A stretch of DNA of 64,000 nt, taken from the NCBI RefSeq assembly GCF_018130165.1, contig NZ_JAFCLZ010000006.1:124001-188000 (forward strand), written 5' to 3'. Of the stretch, positions 43,333 through 52,978 are shown piece after piece (positions within the stretch are counted from its first letter, which is position 1; every line of letters starts with the position of its first letter). The position numbers and the translations under genes were made by a program. Below the pieces are notes generated by a model. It was given only the letters and a program-made list of their open reading frames with translations. It did not search any database and had not been told where the DNA came from. Source of the DNA: Bradyrhizobium sp. JYMT SZCCT0180. GTDB taxonomy: Bacteria > Pseudomonadota > Alphaproteobacteria > Rhizobiales > Xanthobacteraceae.

Positions 43333-44777
43333 AACGCAAGGATCAGGATTTCTTGAACGCAGCTATGCGAACCAATTTCATGGTCTTCCTGCACCGCTGC
43401 TTTCTCACGCTAAATCCAGGTGCCGAATTCAAGCCGAACTGGCACCTTGAAGCGATCGCCCATCGTCTGAACCGTGTTCTAAGAGGTGAGGTGACACGGC
43501 TCATCATTAACATGCCGCCCCGCTCGCTAAAATCGATGAGCGTGACGGTCGCCTTCATGGCGTTTTTATTAGGTCACTTTCCACACCGCAAGACGTTTGC
43601 GATCTCTTACGGCGAAGAACTAGCTGCCGAACACGCTGCTCAATTTCGAGCTATCGTGGAATCACAATGGTATCGTCAGCTGTTCCCTGGAATGCGAGTC
43701 GCACGTGCGGCGAACTCAGACATCTACACGACGAAGCGAGGGTTCCGAAAAGCGACATCGATTGGAGCCACCCTTACAGGCTTGGGCGGGGACACTTTCG
43801 TCATCGACGATCCGCTAAAGCCAACGGATGCCTTGTCGGACTTGCAGCGAAACAAAGCCAACGAGTGGTTCCCCTCGACACTGATGTCGCGGCTGGACGA
43901 CAAAAGGACCGGCGTGATCATAGTGGTGATGCAGCGGGTCCACATGCAAGACCTCACAGGATATCTGCTGGACAATTTCAATGATTGGGATGTTTTGAAG
44001 CTTCCGGCGATCGCGGACAGCGACGAACACGTGCCCATCGGCGTCGATCGCTTCCACGTTAGAAAAGCCGGCGAGGCTCTCCATCCGGAACGTGAACCAC
44101 TAGAATTCCTCGAGCAGTTTCGCCATCGCATTGGATTAGATGTCTTCGCCGCTCAGTACCAGCAGACGCCGGTCCCCCCCGGTGGATCAATGATTCAGAC
44201 ACCATGGCTACGTTATTACGACAGCCTTCCTGATATACCTGGCCGTCCCGACATCATTCAATCATGGGACACAGCCAGCAAGACCGGCATCATGAACTCC
44301 TACAGTGTTTGCACCACATGGCTACGGCTAGGGCCGCAACACTATCTGGTCGACATGGTTCGGAGCCGCTTCGAATTTCCTGAGTTGCGCAAACAAGCTA
44401 TCGAGCTTGCCAACAAGTACAACCCAAAGAGAATCCTGGTCGAAGATACTTCCACGGGCACGTCGCTGGTCCAAGAACTGCAGGCCTTTGGTATTAATAG
44501 TGCTCGAGCAATCAAACCCCGGGGCGATAAGGTCGAGCGGCTGTACGTCCAACAGGACAAATTTGCGCAGGGGTTAGTTCTATTGCCAAGGGCCGCACCT
44601 TACCTGCCTGAACTCAGGACCGAGCTGCTGAGCTTCCCGCAGGCAAAAACAGACGACATTGTCGACTCCATCACCCAGGCGCTGGCCTATCAATTCGATG
44701 ACAACGAGTACGACAGTACAATGTCCTGGGTCGGTGACACAGACGTGCCCTATCGCCGTTGGTTGGCCCAGTTATAA
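43329..44777 (+). CDS. Phage terminase large subunit
   Basis: 482 residues, both domains present. The ATPase has a Walker A-like RLIINMPPRSLKSMSVTVA, Walker B TFVIDDPLKP and a coupling motif GVIIVVMQRVHMQDL. The C-terminal RNase H-like nuclease has the first Asp in IIQSWDTASKTG, the second acidic residue in ILVEDTSTGTSL and the last in KTDDIVDSITQAL. So it could cut and package DNA, yet no portal, protease or capsid gene follows. The preceding overlap with DUF5681 indicates coupled expression. Confidence 0.92.
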   Translation: MKRKDQDFLNAAMRTNFMVFLHRCFLTLNPGAEFKPNWHLEAIAHRLNRVLRGEVTRLIINMPPRSLKSMSVTVAFMAFLLGHFPHRKTFAISYGEELAAEHAAQFRAIVESQWYRQLFPGMRVARAANSDIYTTKRGFRKATSIGATLTGLGGDTFVIDDPLKPTDALSDLQRNKANEWFPSTLMSRLDDKRTGVIIVVMQRVHMQDLTGYLLDNFNDWDVLKLPAIADSDEHVPIGVDRFHVRKAGEALHPEREPLEFLEQFRHRIGLDVFAAQYQQTPVPPGGSMIQTPWLRYYDSLPDIPGRPDIIQSWDTASKTGIMNSYSVCTTWLRLGPQHYLVDMVRSRFEFPELRKQAIELANKYNPKRILVEDTSTGTSLVQELQAFGINSARAIKPRGDKVERLYVQQDKFAQGLVLLPRAAPYLPELRTELLSFPQAKTDDIVDSITQALAYQFDDNEYDSTMSWVGDTDVPYRRWLAQL

Positions 44778-44778
44778 G

Positions 44779-44889
44779 ATGATCGATATACCGCCAAAGA
44801 CGCGATCAGATTGCTCGCTTTCCACTCGACTCCGCCGGCAGTATGGGCGCCCACATGGTCACAAGCTCGAGCAAAAGGACCACCGATAA
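44779..44889 (+). CDS. Possible 36-residue basic protein
   Basis: Begins MIDIPPKTRSDCSL one base after the terminase stop and ends KLEQKDHR. Highly basic C-terminal half. No family recognised; may be translated from the terminase message or be chance. Confidence 0.3.
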   Translation: MIDIPPKTRSDCSLSTRLRRQYGRPHGHKLEQKDHR

Positions 44890-45241
44890 AAGCAGTCCGG
44901 CGCTCGAGTGGAAGCCCGACCAGACTTAAGTGGCTGGAGGGGTATAAGAACGCGTCGTATTCGCGAGCCGTTCTGGCAACCAGATAGGAAAAGCACCGAC
45001 TTTGGTGCTTTTTTTGGGCCTCGGCTGCGCATCTTGTTATCGTTTAGCCCGCAAAAGAGCGAGAATATTGCTCGCGAATTCGCTGGACTTCAGCGTTCAT
45101 TGGAGCGGTACTGTGCGCCGCTTAGGAGAACGGACACTTTTGCGAAGGTTGGTTTAGCGCAACTCGGCTCCCTGCCCCGCTCTTTGCGGGGCTCGTGTCA
45201 GTGGCAGCACTGTAATGCTGTCTCTGTAAACGGAGAGCCAG
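44890..45241. other. Intergenic stretch with terminator and leader hairpin
   Basis: Holds the terminator at 44989-45015 and a hairpin GCCCCGC-TCTTT-GCGGGGC (45174-45192) in the leader of the DUF3489 gene. No gene seen. Confidence 0.5.
44989..45015 (+). terminator. Rho-independent terminator of the terminase operon
   Basis: Stem AAAAGCACC (44989-44997) and GGTGCTTTT (45004-45012), loop GACTTT, with a run of seven T ending at 45015. It marks the boundary between the terminase group and the recombinase cassette. Confidence 0.75.
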
Positions 45242-45583
45242 ATGGCCAAGGCCAAATCCAAACCGAAAACTTTAAAGATGGCGGCGAAGAAGAAGTCCAT
45301 TCTTGCCCGCACCGCCGCTGGCAAGACTCAGGGCGCGAAGCGCAACTCCAAAGCCCCTCCGAAAGGCGGTCCCCAGTCCAAGCAGGAAAAGGTTCTTGCG
45401 CTGCTTCGGCTGCCCAAGGGTACCACCATTGATGCCATCACTAAGGCCACCGGATGGCAGCCGCACTCGGTGCGCGGCTTCTTCTCCGGTGTCGTGAAGA
45501 AGAAGCTGAAGCTGAACCTCACCTCAGAGAAAGTGGACGGCAAGCGCCTCTATCGGATCGTCAAGGCGAGCGCCGCATCGTGA
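45242..45583 (+). CDS. DUF3489 protein
   Basis: 113 residues. A Lys/Ala-rich basic N-terminus (residues 1-45) precedes a winged-helix-like domain, [40 protein letters not shown], then GKRLYRIVK. This is the DUF3489 family, probably DNA-binding. First gene of the DUF3489 - DUF2924 - recombinase cassette found in many alphaproteobacteria. Its stop overlaps the next start as GTGA. Confidence 0.9.
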   Translation: MAKAKSKPKTLKMAAKKKSILARTAAGKTQGAKRNSKAPPKGGPQSKQEKVLALLRLPKGTTIDAITKATGWQPHSVRGFFSGVVKKKLKLNLTSEKVDGKRLYRIVKASAAS

Positions 45584-46065
45584 AATCCGCAATCCGAACG
45601 ATGGGAGCCGATCCAGCCGTGGAGGCAGAGCTGGCTCAGCTGCCGACAACGTCAATAGCCGAACTGCGGACGCGCTACCGGGAGCTATTCCGGTCCGAAC
45701 CACCAAAGGCGTTCGGTCCGGATCTCCTGCGCCGCAGCATCGCGCACACAATTCAGGAGAAGGCCTACGGTGGCCTTCCCTCAAACGTCCGGCGACTCCT
45801 CGGCCAGATGGTGAAAGCCGCCTTGGCAAAGCCCAAAGGCCGCCTGGAGCTGACCCAAAGGATCAAGCCGGGGTCCGAGCTTGTCAGGACTTGGAACGGT
45901 AAGACCTACCGGGTCACGGTGCTCCTTGAAGGATTTTCCCACGCGGGCAAAACCTTCACCAGCCTCTCCGAAATCGCCTTCGTGATAACCGGTACGAAAT
46001 GGAATGGCCCACGATTCTTTGGACTGCGGTCTTTAGCGCGTCAGGAGGCCTCCAATGGCAAATGA
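45580..46065 (+). CDS. DUF2924 protein
   Basis: 161 residues from the GTG at 45580, which overlaps the DUF3489 stop; an ATG at 45601 is the alternative. The family pattern is [46 protein letters not shown], with [33 protein letters not shown] further on (given in parts). It overlaps the recombinase gene by 11 bases. Probably an accessory, possibly directionality or DNA-binding, factor for the recombinase; the role is inferred from constant linkage. Confidence 0.88.
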   Translation: MKSAIRTMGADPAVEAELAQLPTTSIAELRTRYRELFRSEPPKAFGPDLLRRSIAHTIQEKAYGGLPSNVRRLLGQMVKAALAKPKGRLELTQRIKPGSELVRTWNGKTYRVTVLLEGFSHAGKTFTSLSEIAFVITGTKWNGPRFFGLRSLARQEASNGK

Positions 46066-47536
46066 CACCAAGGTCATCCGTTGCGCCATCTATACCCGCA
46101 AATCAACCGAGCACGGCCTTGAGCAGGAGTTCAACTCGCTGGACGCTCAGCGCGAAGCTTGCGAGGCCTACATCAAAAGCCAGGCGTTTCTGGGGTGGAA
46201 AGTCCTACCTCAGCAGTACAACGACCCGGCGTACTCCGGGGGCAATCTCGACCGCCCTGCCCTCAAAAGACTGCTGGCGGATATTGAGGTCGGCAAGGTC
46301 GATGTGGTCGTGGTCTACAAGATCGATCGCCTCACCCGCTCGCTCGTCGATTTCGCAAAACTTGTAGAGGCCTTCGACGCCAAATCGGTTTCGTTTGTCG
46401 CTATCACCCAGCAGTTCAACACGACTACGTCCATGGGCCGGCTCACCTTGAACATACTTCTGTCGTTTGCCCAGTTCGAACGGGAGCTAGCTGCCGAGCG
46501 GGTCCGGGACAAAGTGGCTGCCAGCCGGCGCAAGGGGAAGTGGACCGGCGGGACCGTACCGCTTGGATACGGCACGAGGGATAAGAAGCTCGTCATCAAC
46601 AAGACCGAGGCCGAAACCGTTCGAACGATCTACGGGCTCTATCTGGAGTTGGGATCGTTCAGCAAGCTGGTTGCCGAACTCGACCGTCGGAAGATCGTCA
46701 CCAAGCGACGCAATGTAAAGGTGGCAAAGTATCGGGGCGGCATTCCCTTCACCTACGGACCCCTCGCCTATTTCTTGAAGAACAGGATTTACATCGGCGA
46801 AACCCATTACGCAGGTAAGTGGTTCAAGGGAGAGCATGAACCGATCCTGGACCGCTCAACCTTCGACCGTGTACAGGAACTGCTCAAATCCAACACTGTG
46901 AGGCGCAGGGTTACGTTTTCAGAAAGCGGCGCGCTGCTGCAAGGCAAGCTCTTCGATGACAAGGGCAATCGCATGGGACCCAGCTTTTCCAGCAAGAACG
47001 ACGTTCGGTATCGATTCTACGTCAGTACTGCGATGCGCGGACGCCGACACAAGGCCGGCACTGTGACCCGAATATCAGCACCCGAGGTCGAAAATCTCGT
47101 GAAGGCGGCGGCCGAAGAGCGCGGGATAGCGATCGATCAAATCGTAAAAGTGATGGTATCAGCAGCTTGCATTCGTGTGGATGCAGGGAATATCAAGCGA
47201 AAGCACCGAACCATCGACATTCCTTGGTCACCTAAGCCGAAAGGCGTTGCCACCATCACGCGCGCGCCGGGCCAAACCGACGAAAAACTTGTGAAATCCG
47301 TCGCCCGGGCTCACGCGTGGCTCGCAGACCTAGCCGCGGGTCGGTACGCGTGCGTTGAAGACCTTGCTGCGGCGGCTAACATCAATCCGAAAGTGGTTCG
47401 CCAAGGCCTGCGATTAGCGTTCTTGCCGCCAGAATTGACGATGAGCGTCCTGAATGGCGAGGCCACAATGGCTCTGAAGGACATTCCCAAAACGCTGCCG
47501 TTACCTTGGGCCGTACAGCGGGAGATGATCGGCTGA
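46055..47536 (+). CDS. Large serine recombinase
   Basis: 493 residues. The catalytic domain (1-~150) has the nucleophile Ser in IYTRKSTEHGLEQEFNSLDAQ, VVVVYKIDRLTRS and the QFERELAAERVRDKVAASRRKG helix. A recombinase domain (~170-300) and a short zinc-binding-type region follow. The C-terminal helix-turn-helix segment (CVEDLAAAANINPKVVRQGLRLAFL) is typical of this alphaproteobacterial subgroup. Likely to integrate or excise the surrounding cassette. It ends 38 bases from the 3' end of the Mfd-like gene, which may be its insertion neighbourhood. Confidence 0.93.
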   Translation: MANDTKVIRCAIYTRKSTEHGLEQEFNSLDAQREACEAYIKSQAFLGWKVLPQQYNDPAYSGGNLDRPALKRLLADIEVGKVDVVVVYKIDRLTRSLVDFAKLVEAFDAKSVSFVAITQQFNTTTSMGRLTLNILLSFAQFERELAAERVRDKVAASRRKGKWTGGTVPLGYGTRDKKLVINKTEAETVRTIYGLYLELGSFSKLVAELDRRKIVTKRRNVKVAKYRGGIPFTYGPLAYFLKNRIYIGETHYAGKWFKGEHEPILDRSTFDRVQELLKSNTVRRRVTFSESGALLQGKLFDDKGNRMGPSFSSKNDVRYRFYVSTAMRGRRHKAGTVTRISAPEVENLVKAAAEERGIAIDQIVKVMVSAACIRVDAGNIKRKHRTIDIPWSPKPKGVATITRAPGQTDEKLVKSVARAHAWLADLAAGRYACVEDLAAAANINPKVVRQGLRLAFLPPELTMSVLNGEATMALKDIPKTLPLPWAVQREMIG

Positions 47537-47574
47537 ATTCGTCGATCGAACGCTATGGAAACGGCTCTAGCCAA

Positions 47575-50500
47575 CTACTCGTCCAGCAACTCAAGGAAGT
47601 CGCTTATTCGGTCGAACGGCTTCGCATTGCGATTGCCCAAATAGACCACACGATCGCCATCGCGCTCCAGCGACTTCGCTCTCGACTTGCGAAGCCGACC
47701 GGGGAGAAACGTCGCCGCAACAGCCTCGGGGCCGACGTCGAGCCTCATAATGCCGCGCTGCTTGCAATCGAGCCTGAGCCTTGCGGCCGCGAAAAAGTCG
47801 CGCGCTTTCGGCGGCAGCCTGCCGAAACGACGTGCGGTTTCGTCCTCCAAATCCTCGAGATCATCCTCGGTGCGACATCTGGCAATACGGCCATAGATTT
47901 CCAGGCGAACAGCGTCCGACTGTACGTAGCCCGCGGGTAGCATGTCGGCGATCGGCAGGTTCAGATCAGGTACCCACAGCTCGGCGCCACCGTCGGCGCC
48001 CTTCTCCGACGCCCGCTTGAGAAGATGGCTATAGAGCATTGGCCCGAATACCTGCAGATGGCCAGACTGCTGTTCGGAGAAGAGGTCTCCGGCGCCCCGT
48101 AGATCCAGATCACGCTCGCTGATGGCAAAGCCGGCGCCGGGCTTGCTGAACTGCTCCAGCACGGCCAAACGCTTCTCGGATTTTTCGGAGTTCGACTCGT
48201 TTAACAAATACGCGAAAGCACGCGTGCCGCCTCGTCCGACGCGGCCTCTTAGCTGATGAAGCTGCGACAGACCAAACTTCTCCGGCCAGCAGATGACGAT
48301 GGTGTTCGCCCGGGGGATGTCGAGGCCGCTCTCCACGATATTGGTCGCGAGCAGCACGTCAGCTTCACCTTCGACGAAGCTCATCATTCGATCGTCGATA
48401 TCCTCATCAGGCAAGCGGCCATGGAGACATACGATGCTAAGGTCTGGAGCCGTCAACTTCACTCTTGCCAGCATCGGCTCCAGATCCTGGATACGGGGGC
48501 AAATCAGAAAACTCTGCCCGTGGCGTCTCTGCTCACGCAGCAAAGCCGCGGCGATCGCGGCGTCCGACAGCGGAGCAACCCTGGTGACGATAGGCAGCCG
48601 GTGAACCGGCGGCGTTGCAATAATGCTCAGGTCCCGGAATCCTGCAAGACCCGCCGCCAGCGTGCGCGGTATCGGCGTGGCGCTCATCCAAAGGGCATGA
48701 ACGCCCTTCGCAAGGCCTGAAAGTTTCCCCTTCTCCGCCGCACCAAAATGCTGCTCTTCGTCGATGATGACGAGGCCGAGGTCGGCAAATTTCACGTCGG
48801 TCGAGGCGAGAGCCTGTGTGCCGACTACGACTTTCAGTTTGCCGCGGCGGAGTTTTTCCTTCGTATCTCGCATCTCCGCTGCCGTTGCTGCCCGCGACAG
48901 ATTCGCCACTTCTATCCCGAGCGGACCGAACCGCTTGCGAAACGTCTCGACATGTTGTCTGGCCAGGACGGTGGTGGGAACTGCAACAGCGACCTGTTTT
49001 CCTGACAGCGCGACAGCCGCCGCCGCCCGCAAGGCGACCTCGGTCTTGCCGAAGCCGACATCACCGCAGACCACCCGGTCCATCGGGTGACCGGCCGCCA
49101 GATCGTCCAGCACGTCCCGGATTGCGCTGGCCTGATCAGGTGTCGTGAACCAGGGAAAGCGCGCGACGAATCTTTCATAGGCCGCCCCTGGAGCGACCAG
49201 CTTGGGAGCACGCCGGCGCCGTCGTTGAGCGATATGTTTCGCAAGCTGTTTGGCCGCTGCTTCGATTTCCTGCTCGGCCTCGCCACGTCTGTTCCACCAC
49301 GTGCTGCCATCGGCCTTGTCCAATGTGAGCTTACCGGGCTCAACAGCGTACGGCCAGATCAAGGCGAGATCAGCAGGCGGAACAAGCGCAGCATCACCGC
49401 CCGCGAATTCGAGCCTGATCATCTCGCGGTTTGTACCGTTCCCCATGTTGAGGGTCTGCAAACGATCCAGTAGAGCCAAGCCACGCTGGAGATGAACGAC
49501 GGCCGCCCCGCGCTCGGGAATATCCGGGTGATTGAACGCAACTGTCCAAGCTTTGGCCATCGGTTGCGGATGATGGGCACGGCTACCAAGCACATCAGAC
49601 GCGGTCACAACCGAGATCTGTTTTTTGCCCGGAACGAAAAAGCCCGCGTCGAAGTCGGCCAACAGCGCGCCCTCGCGTCTTCTTGCCTCCACCGCCTCGT
49701 CCCAGTTGGCGAAACGCTCCGCCCTGACCCCACTCATGCGCTCCATCGCGCGCAGATCGTCTTCGACCGCCGCGACGAAGAGCAAACGAGAACTGGCGCG
49801 TTCCGCCCTGGCCACGAACGCGCGAAACGCTTTCCTCGGTGCCGCAACCTTCGAGAAATCGGGCGTGGCCACGAACGCCGTCTTAGCAGGAAGCACGCTC
49901 ATGCGCTTCTTCAGCTTCTTCCAATCCCCTCGCCCCAGATACTCGCGTTCCGAATCCCTGCGGCCGGCTGCCTCCTCGATCGTACTCAGCCAGTTGTCAG
50001 CGTGAACAGGTACTTTTGCATCCGCGATCCATCGTGCCCGACCGCAATAGTCCAGGAAGGTAGCCCGCAGCGCCCGGCTGCCGCCCAACGCAAGGCGCTC
50101 CGACATCGGATCGACAATCAGTTCCTTGAAATCGGATATGACGTCGTGCTCATTAGGATCGACGGCAACAATTCTGCGGATCGCACCACCGGCATGCTCG
50201 ATCCGGTACGGCCCGAGAGCACCGGCAGGGAAGATCTCGAATGTCGCGCCGTGAAAGAGCACGGTGCCCGGATATTCTGCCTCTTCGTCGAGATCGTAAC
50301 CCAATTGTTCCATGCGGTCCTTGAGGTCCCGCTCGGCATACGACGCTTGCACTTTCAGACTTAGGCTGATGCGCGACCAACTCGCCGGTAAAGGCAGCCG
50401 CTCCATGATAGCCTCTGCCGTCGAGACGAGCAGAATCGGCTTCCTTCTTCTGGCAAGACGTCGCAAGACCGAACTCCGCCTGCCTGCGATCTCGCGCGAC

Positions 50501-50808
50501 GATTCCAGCCCATCGAACGGCAATGTATTCAATCTGGGGAATACGAGAACATCGAGCGATGGATCTAGTGCATGGACGATGCCGCCGAGCCGCTCGGCCC
50601 GGTTCTCGTCTTCCGCGAGGAACACCAAGCCGTCGCGACCGAACTTTTTCCACTGTTCGCGAAGATGGAGCGCCAACATGCCAAGAGGCGAGGACGTCGA
50701 TATCGCCGAACCCGAGAACTTTTTGCCTTTCTTTGTCGGGGTTTTCTTGGTCACTCGGCTGGCGTCGGCCTTCTTGCTTTTCTTCACGAGACTTCCATCG
50801 TCATTCAA
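47575..50808 (-). CDS. Mfd-like superfamily 2 helicase (transcription-repair coupling factor paralogue)
   Basis: 1077 residues. A UvrB-interaction-like N-terminal module (~85-240: FPRLNTLPFD, VSTAEAIMERL, GTVLFHGATFEIFP) precedes the translocase. Walker A is GDVGFGKTEVA (582-592), then VPTTVLARQH, VVGTQALAS, the DEEQ box (683-686), SATPIPRTLAAGL and, in the second RecA lobe, LLATNIVESGLDIPRANT and QLRGRVGRGGTRAFAYLL. A TRCF-type C-terminal domain follows. Core motifs match Mfd, but the N-terminal half is shortened and the RNA-polymerase-interaction region (~475-530) is poorly conserved. So it may be a paralogue with another role. The Lys-rich N-terminus (KKSKKADASRVTKKTPTKKG) is unusual. Confidence 0.85.
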   Translation of the reverse strand: MNDDGSLVKKSKKADASRVTKKTPTKKGKKFSGSAISTSSPLGMLALHLREQWKKFGRDGLVFLAEDENRAERLGGIVHALDPSLDVLVFPRLNTLPFDGLESSREIAGRRSSVLRRLARRRKPILLVSTAEAIMERLPLPASWSRISLSLKVQASYAERDLKDRMEQLGYDLDEEAEYPGTVLFHGATFEIFPAGALGPYRIEHAGGAIRRIVAVDPNEHDVISDFKELIVDPMSERLALGGSRALRATFLDYCGRARWIADAKVPVHADNWLSTIEEAAGRRDSEREYLGRGDWKKLKKRMSVLPAKTAFVATPDFSKVAAPRKAFRAFVARAERASSRLLFVAAVEDDLRAMERMSGVRAERFANWDEAVEARRREGALLADFDAGFFVPGKKQISVVTASDVLGSRAHHPQPMAKAWTVAFNHPDIPERGAAVVHLQRGLALLDRLQTLNMGNGTNREMIRLEFAGGDAALVPPADLALIWPYAVEPGKLTLDKADGSTWWNRRGEAEQEIEAAAKQLAKHIAQRRRRRAPKLVAPGAAYERFVARFPWFTTPDQASAIRDVLDDLAAGHPMDRVVCGDVGFGKTEVALRAAAAVALSGKQVAVAVPTTVLARQHVETFRKRFGPLGIEVANLSRAATAAEMRDTKEKLRRGKLKVVVGTQALASTDVKFADLGLVIIDEEQHFGAAEKGKLSGLAKGVHALWMSATPIPRTLAAGLAGFRDLSIIATPPVHRLPIVTRVAPLSDAAIAAALLREQRRHGQSFLICPRIQDLEPMLARVKLTAPDLSIVCLHGRLPDEDIDDRMMSFVEGEADVLLATNIVESGLDIPRANTIVICWPEKFGLSQLHQLRGRVGRGGTRAFAYLLNESNSEKSEKRLAVLEQFSKPGAGFAISERDLDLRGAGDLFSEQQSGHLQVFGPMLYSHLLKRASEKGADGGAELWVPDLNLPIADMLPAGYVQSDAVRLEIYGRIARCRTEDDLEDLEDETARRFGRLPPKARDFFAAARLRLDCKQRGIMRLDVGPEAVAATFLPGRLRKSRAKSLERDGDRVVYLGNRNAKPFDRISDFLELLDE

Positions 50809-51142
50809 GAGCCCGGCTACTGCGAATCGTCAACAAAATTGAAGTTATCCAGTTTCTACGCTTCCTTAGATTATTGCCACTGTAGACTGTCTTGTTCTGT
50901 CATTACCTTTAGGATCGTCGTATTCGCGGTCTCTGGCGGCTCCTCTTGGGCCTCTAGCGGCAAAACATTTCTAGTATTTGGCTTGGCTGGCTGCGGCATC
51001 GGCATCTCAGGCAAAGCCCCAGAAACACGACCTGGGAGCGACTGCGAAGGGATTGCACGTGCGTTGGAGCGCCCAAGCCTGAAGGATATGATGCTCCCGG
51101 AAAGATCATCGTCCAAACGTTTCCAGCATCGGGACCAGTGCT
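50809..51142. other. Mfd-like promoter region, no clear gene
   Basis: Frames on both strands are short or low in coding character. Presumably holds the promoter of the Mfd-like gene on the minus strand. Confidence 0.4.
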
Positions 51143-51659
51143 TTGACACCAGAGACCTCTTCCGGTTTATCGCCTGAGCTTCAACAGATTGCCAACCAAG
51201 CGTACTTTCTGCGAGGCAAAGCTATTGGCGCCTACGCTCAGATCGAATTTGTGCTCGCCGACATGTGCTTGCAATTCTGGGAATGGCCGGCGTATCGAGA
51301 TCTGAAAGGTCAGTTCCCCGATCAATGCCGCCGCCCGCGTCGAAGCGGTAACAGTACTATTTAAGGCGACTGGGCCGTTGGAAAAATACCGGAAAGACAT
51401 TGAACCGCTGCTTGCCCAGCTCAAATCGTACGAAAAGAATCGCCATTTGTTTGTGCACGGACATTTGATGCTAACAAATGCCGACAGAACTCCATCCGTG
51501 CACTTTCGGCTGTACGCACTGAGCAAGGATTGCGTCAAATTACACAGGGAGAGTTGGACACTCGAGCAGATGGAATCCATCGCATCTGACATTGAAGCCT
51601 ATGCTAGGCGCTTTGGTCGGCTGCTCGACCGCGTCTATATTGAGCAAGGGCTAAACTAA
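51143..51659 (+). pseudogene. Hypothetical protein, frameshifted
   Basis: The first half (51143 to about 51320) reads IANQAYFLRGKAIGAYAQIEFVLADMCL. After a one-base shift near 51320, the second frame gives INAAARVEAVTVLFKATGPLEKYRKDIEP, then NRHLFVHGHLMLTN. The continuous protein would be about 172 residues, mostly helical, with an RH-loop-FVHG motif as in many small phage-defence or HEPN-like proteins. That functional hint is weak. Pseudogene or sequencing error. Confidence 0.5.
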
Positions 51660-51721
51660 TATCGACAGACCGCGTGTATCGAATGTTATGGAACACCCGG
51701 GACGCAATTTGACCGACCCCG

Positions 51722-51785
51722 CCTTGGATCGAGTAACGGATTTCTACTCCGTGGGTTGCAGGTTCGAATCCTGCTGGGATCGCCA
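51722..51785 (+). tRNA. tRNA-Arg (TCT) 3' remnant
   Basis: The anticodon arm is complete: stem ACGGA (51736-51740), loop TTTCTAC with anticodon TCT, stem TCCGT (51748-51752). A 5-base variable region, the T arm GCAGG-TTCGAAT-CCTGC (51758-51774), acceptor 3' strand, discriminator G and encoded CCA (51783-51785) follow. The 5' acceptor strand and first half of the D arm are absent or altered, although CTTGGATCGAG resembles the second half of a D arm. This is what an attachment-site copy of a tRNA 3' end looks like. The antisense reading gives the familiar GFEPATHG peptide seen over tRNA genes. Confidence 0.65.
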
Positions 51786-52042
51786 CCAAAAACCCTTGCA
51801 AATAAAGGGTTTATCGCCAATTCCGGTTTGTTCTTTTGGCAAAAACCGTGCTGCTAAACGCTGCTAAACGGTGCAAGTGAAATCAAGCAGTTACGGGTGA
51901 CTACCAACGGTTCCGAGCAGCACGGAAACAGCATGGCGCCTTCAGGCTTTGTTCTCGCTGGCGGCACTGTGAATAGCCGGGAGAAGCGCAACTATCCTCG
52001 ATAGGCCCCACACGACCGTGGCACCGTATAGGTGCGCGCCGA

Positions 52043-52246
52043 TTCGCGGCGCCATCTATTACGCTCAAGAACGGCAACCTCGCTCCGGATGTGCTGGAAA
52101 AACTAGGGAGGATGCAGGAGCGTGCTGGGCAGGCACTGGGCGAGCCAAAAAATGAAGCAGCTCTTGTCGAGAGCATGAACTTGGCAACCGAACTACTTCC
52201 GCTGATGCACTTCCTTGTCGATGACGTCGAATGGGACCTGAGCTAG
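52043..52246 (+). pseudogene. Fragment of a hypothetical protein
   Basis: An open frame with no good start reads APDVLEKLGRMQERAGQALG, then LATELLPLMHFLVDDVEWDLS before TAG. Clean coding composition suggests the 3' part of a real gene whose 5' end was lost, possibly at the tRNA-proximal junction. A GTG at 52091 could allow a 51-residue product. Confidence 0.35.
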
Positions 52247-52332
52247 CTGAAGATTTGGGCCCGCCGGCATTCCGGCGGCTAGACGATCGGGGAGCCTTAG
52301 TTGGTCCAAGTCGCGGTAGACTCGCGTTTTCA

Positions 52333-52961
52333 ATGACCCTCGCCTATCTAACCCGCATGCGTACCAGTGCTTTCGAACCCTGCATCCCGACCCGCGCCAG
52401 TAAGGTTCCTATCTCCAAAAGCTGGATCCACGAGGTCAAGCACGATGGCTACCGGCTGATCGTGCACCGCGAGGGCAAGCGGGTTCGGCTGTTCACCCGG
52501 AATGGCTATGACTGGAGCGACAAATATCCGCTGATCACCGAGGCTGCGCTGCGCATCCGGTCGACGTCCTTCGTCCTGGATGGTGAAGCGGTGTTGCTCG
52601 GTGTCGACGGGATCTCCGACTTCGACGGCCTGCACAGCCGCAAGCACAATGACGAGGTACAGTTCTACGCCTTCGACATGCTGGCGACCGATGGGGACGA
52701 TATACGGAAGCTGCCTCTCACACTGCGGAAGACCAACCTCGCCCGGTTGCTGGCGCGGCGTGTTGACGGCATCTTCATTTCCGATTTCGAGCGGGGCGAG
52801 ATCGGGCCGGAACTCTTCCGGCACGCCTGCCTTATGGGCTCGAGGGCTTGGTGTCGAAGCTCGCCGATCGACCCTACCGGCCCGGCCGGTCACCTAACTG
52901 GGTAAAGATCAAAAACCCCGCCTCTCCCGCCATGTTGCGGGCCAAGGACCGATCTTGGTGA
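52333..52961 (+). pseudogene. ATP-dependent DNA ligase, frameshifted
   Basis: A short LigD-type ligase domain starting near 52333 (MTLAYLTRMRTSAFEPCIPT). The adenylation motif KxDG is in SWIHEVKHDGYRLIVHREG, then RLFTRNGYDWSDKYP (motif Ia), FVLDGEAVLL (motif III) and VQFYAFDMLA (motif IIIa). Near 52845 one base is missing, so HACLMGLEGLVSKLADRPYRPG, with the motif IV EGLV(S)K Lys, is read only in another frame, running on to VKIKNPASPAMLRAKD. The OB-fold domain is absent. Probably inactive. Confidence 0.7.
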
Positions 52962-52978
52962 CGGACGAGGCATTAAAA

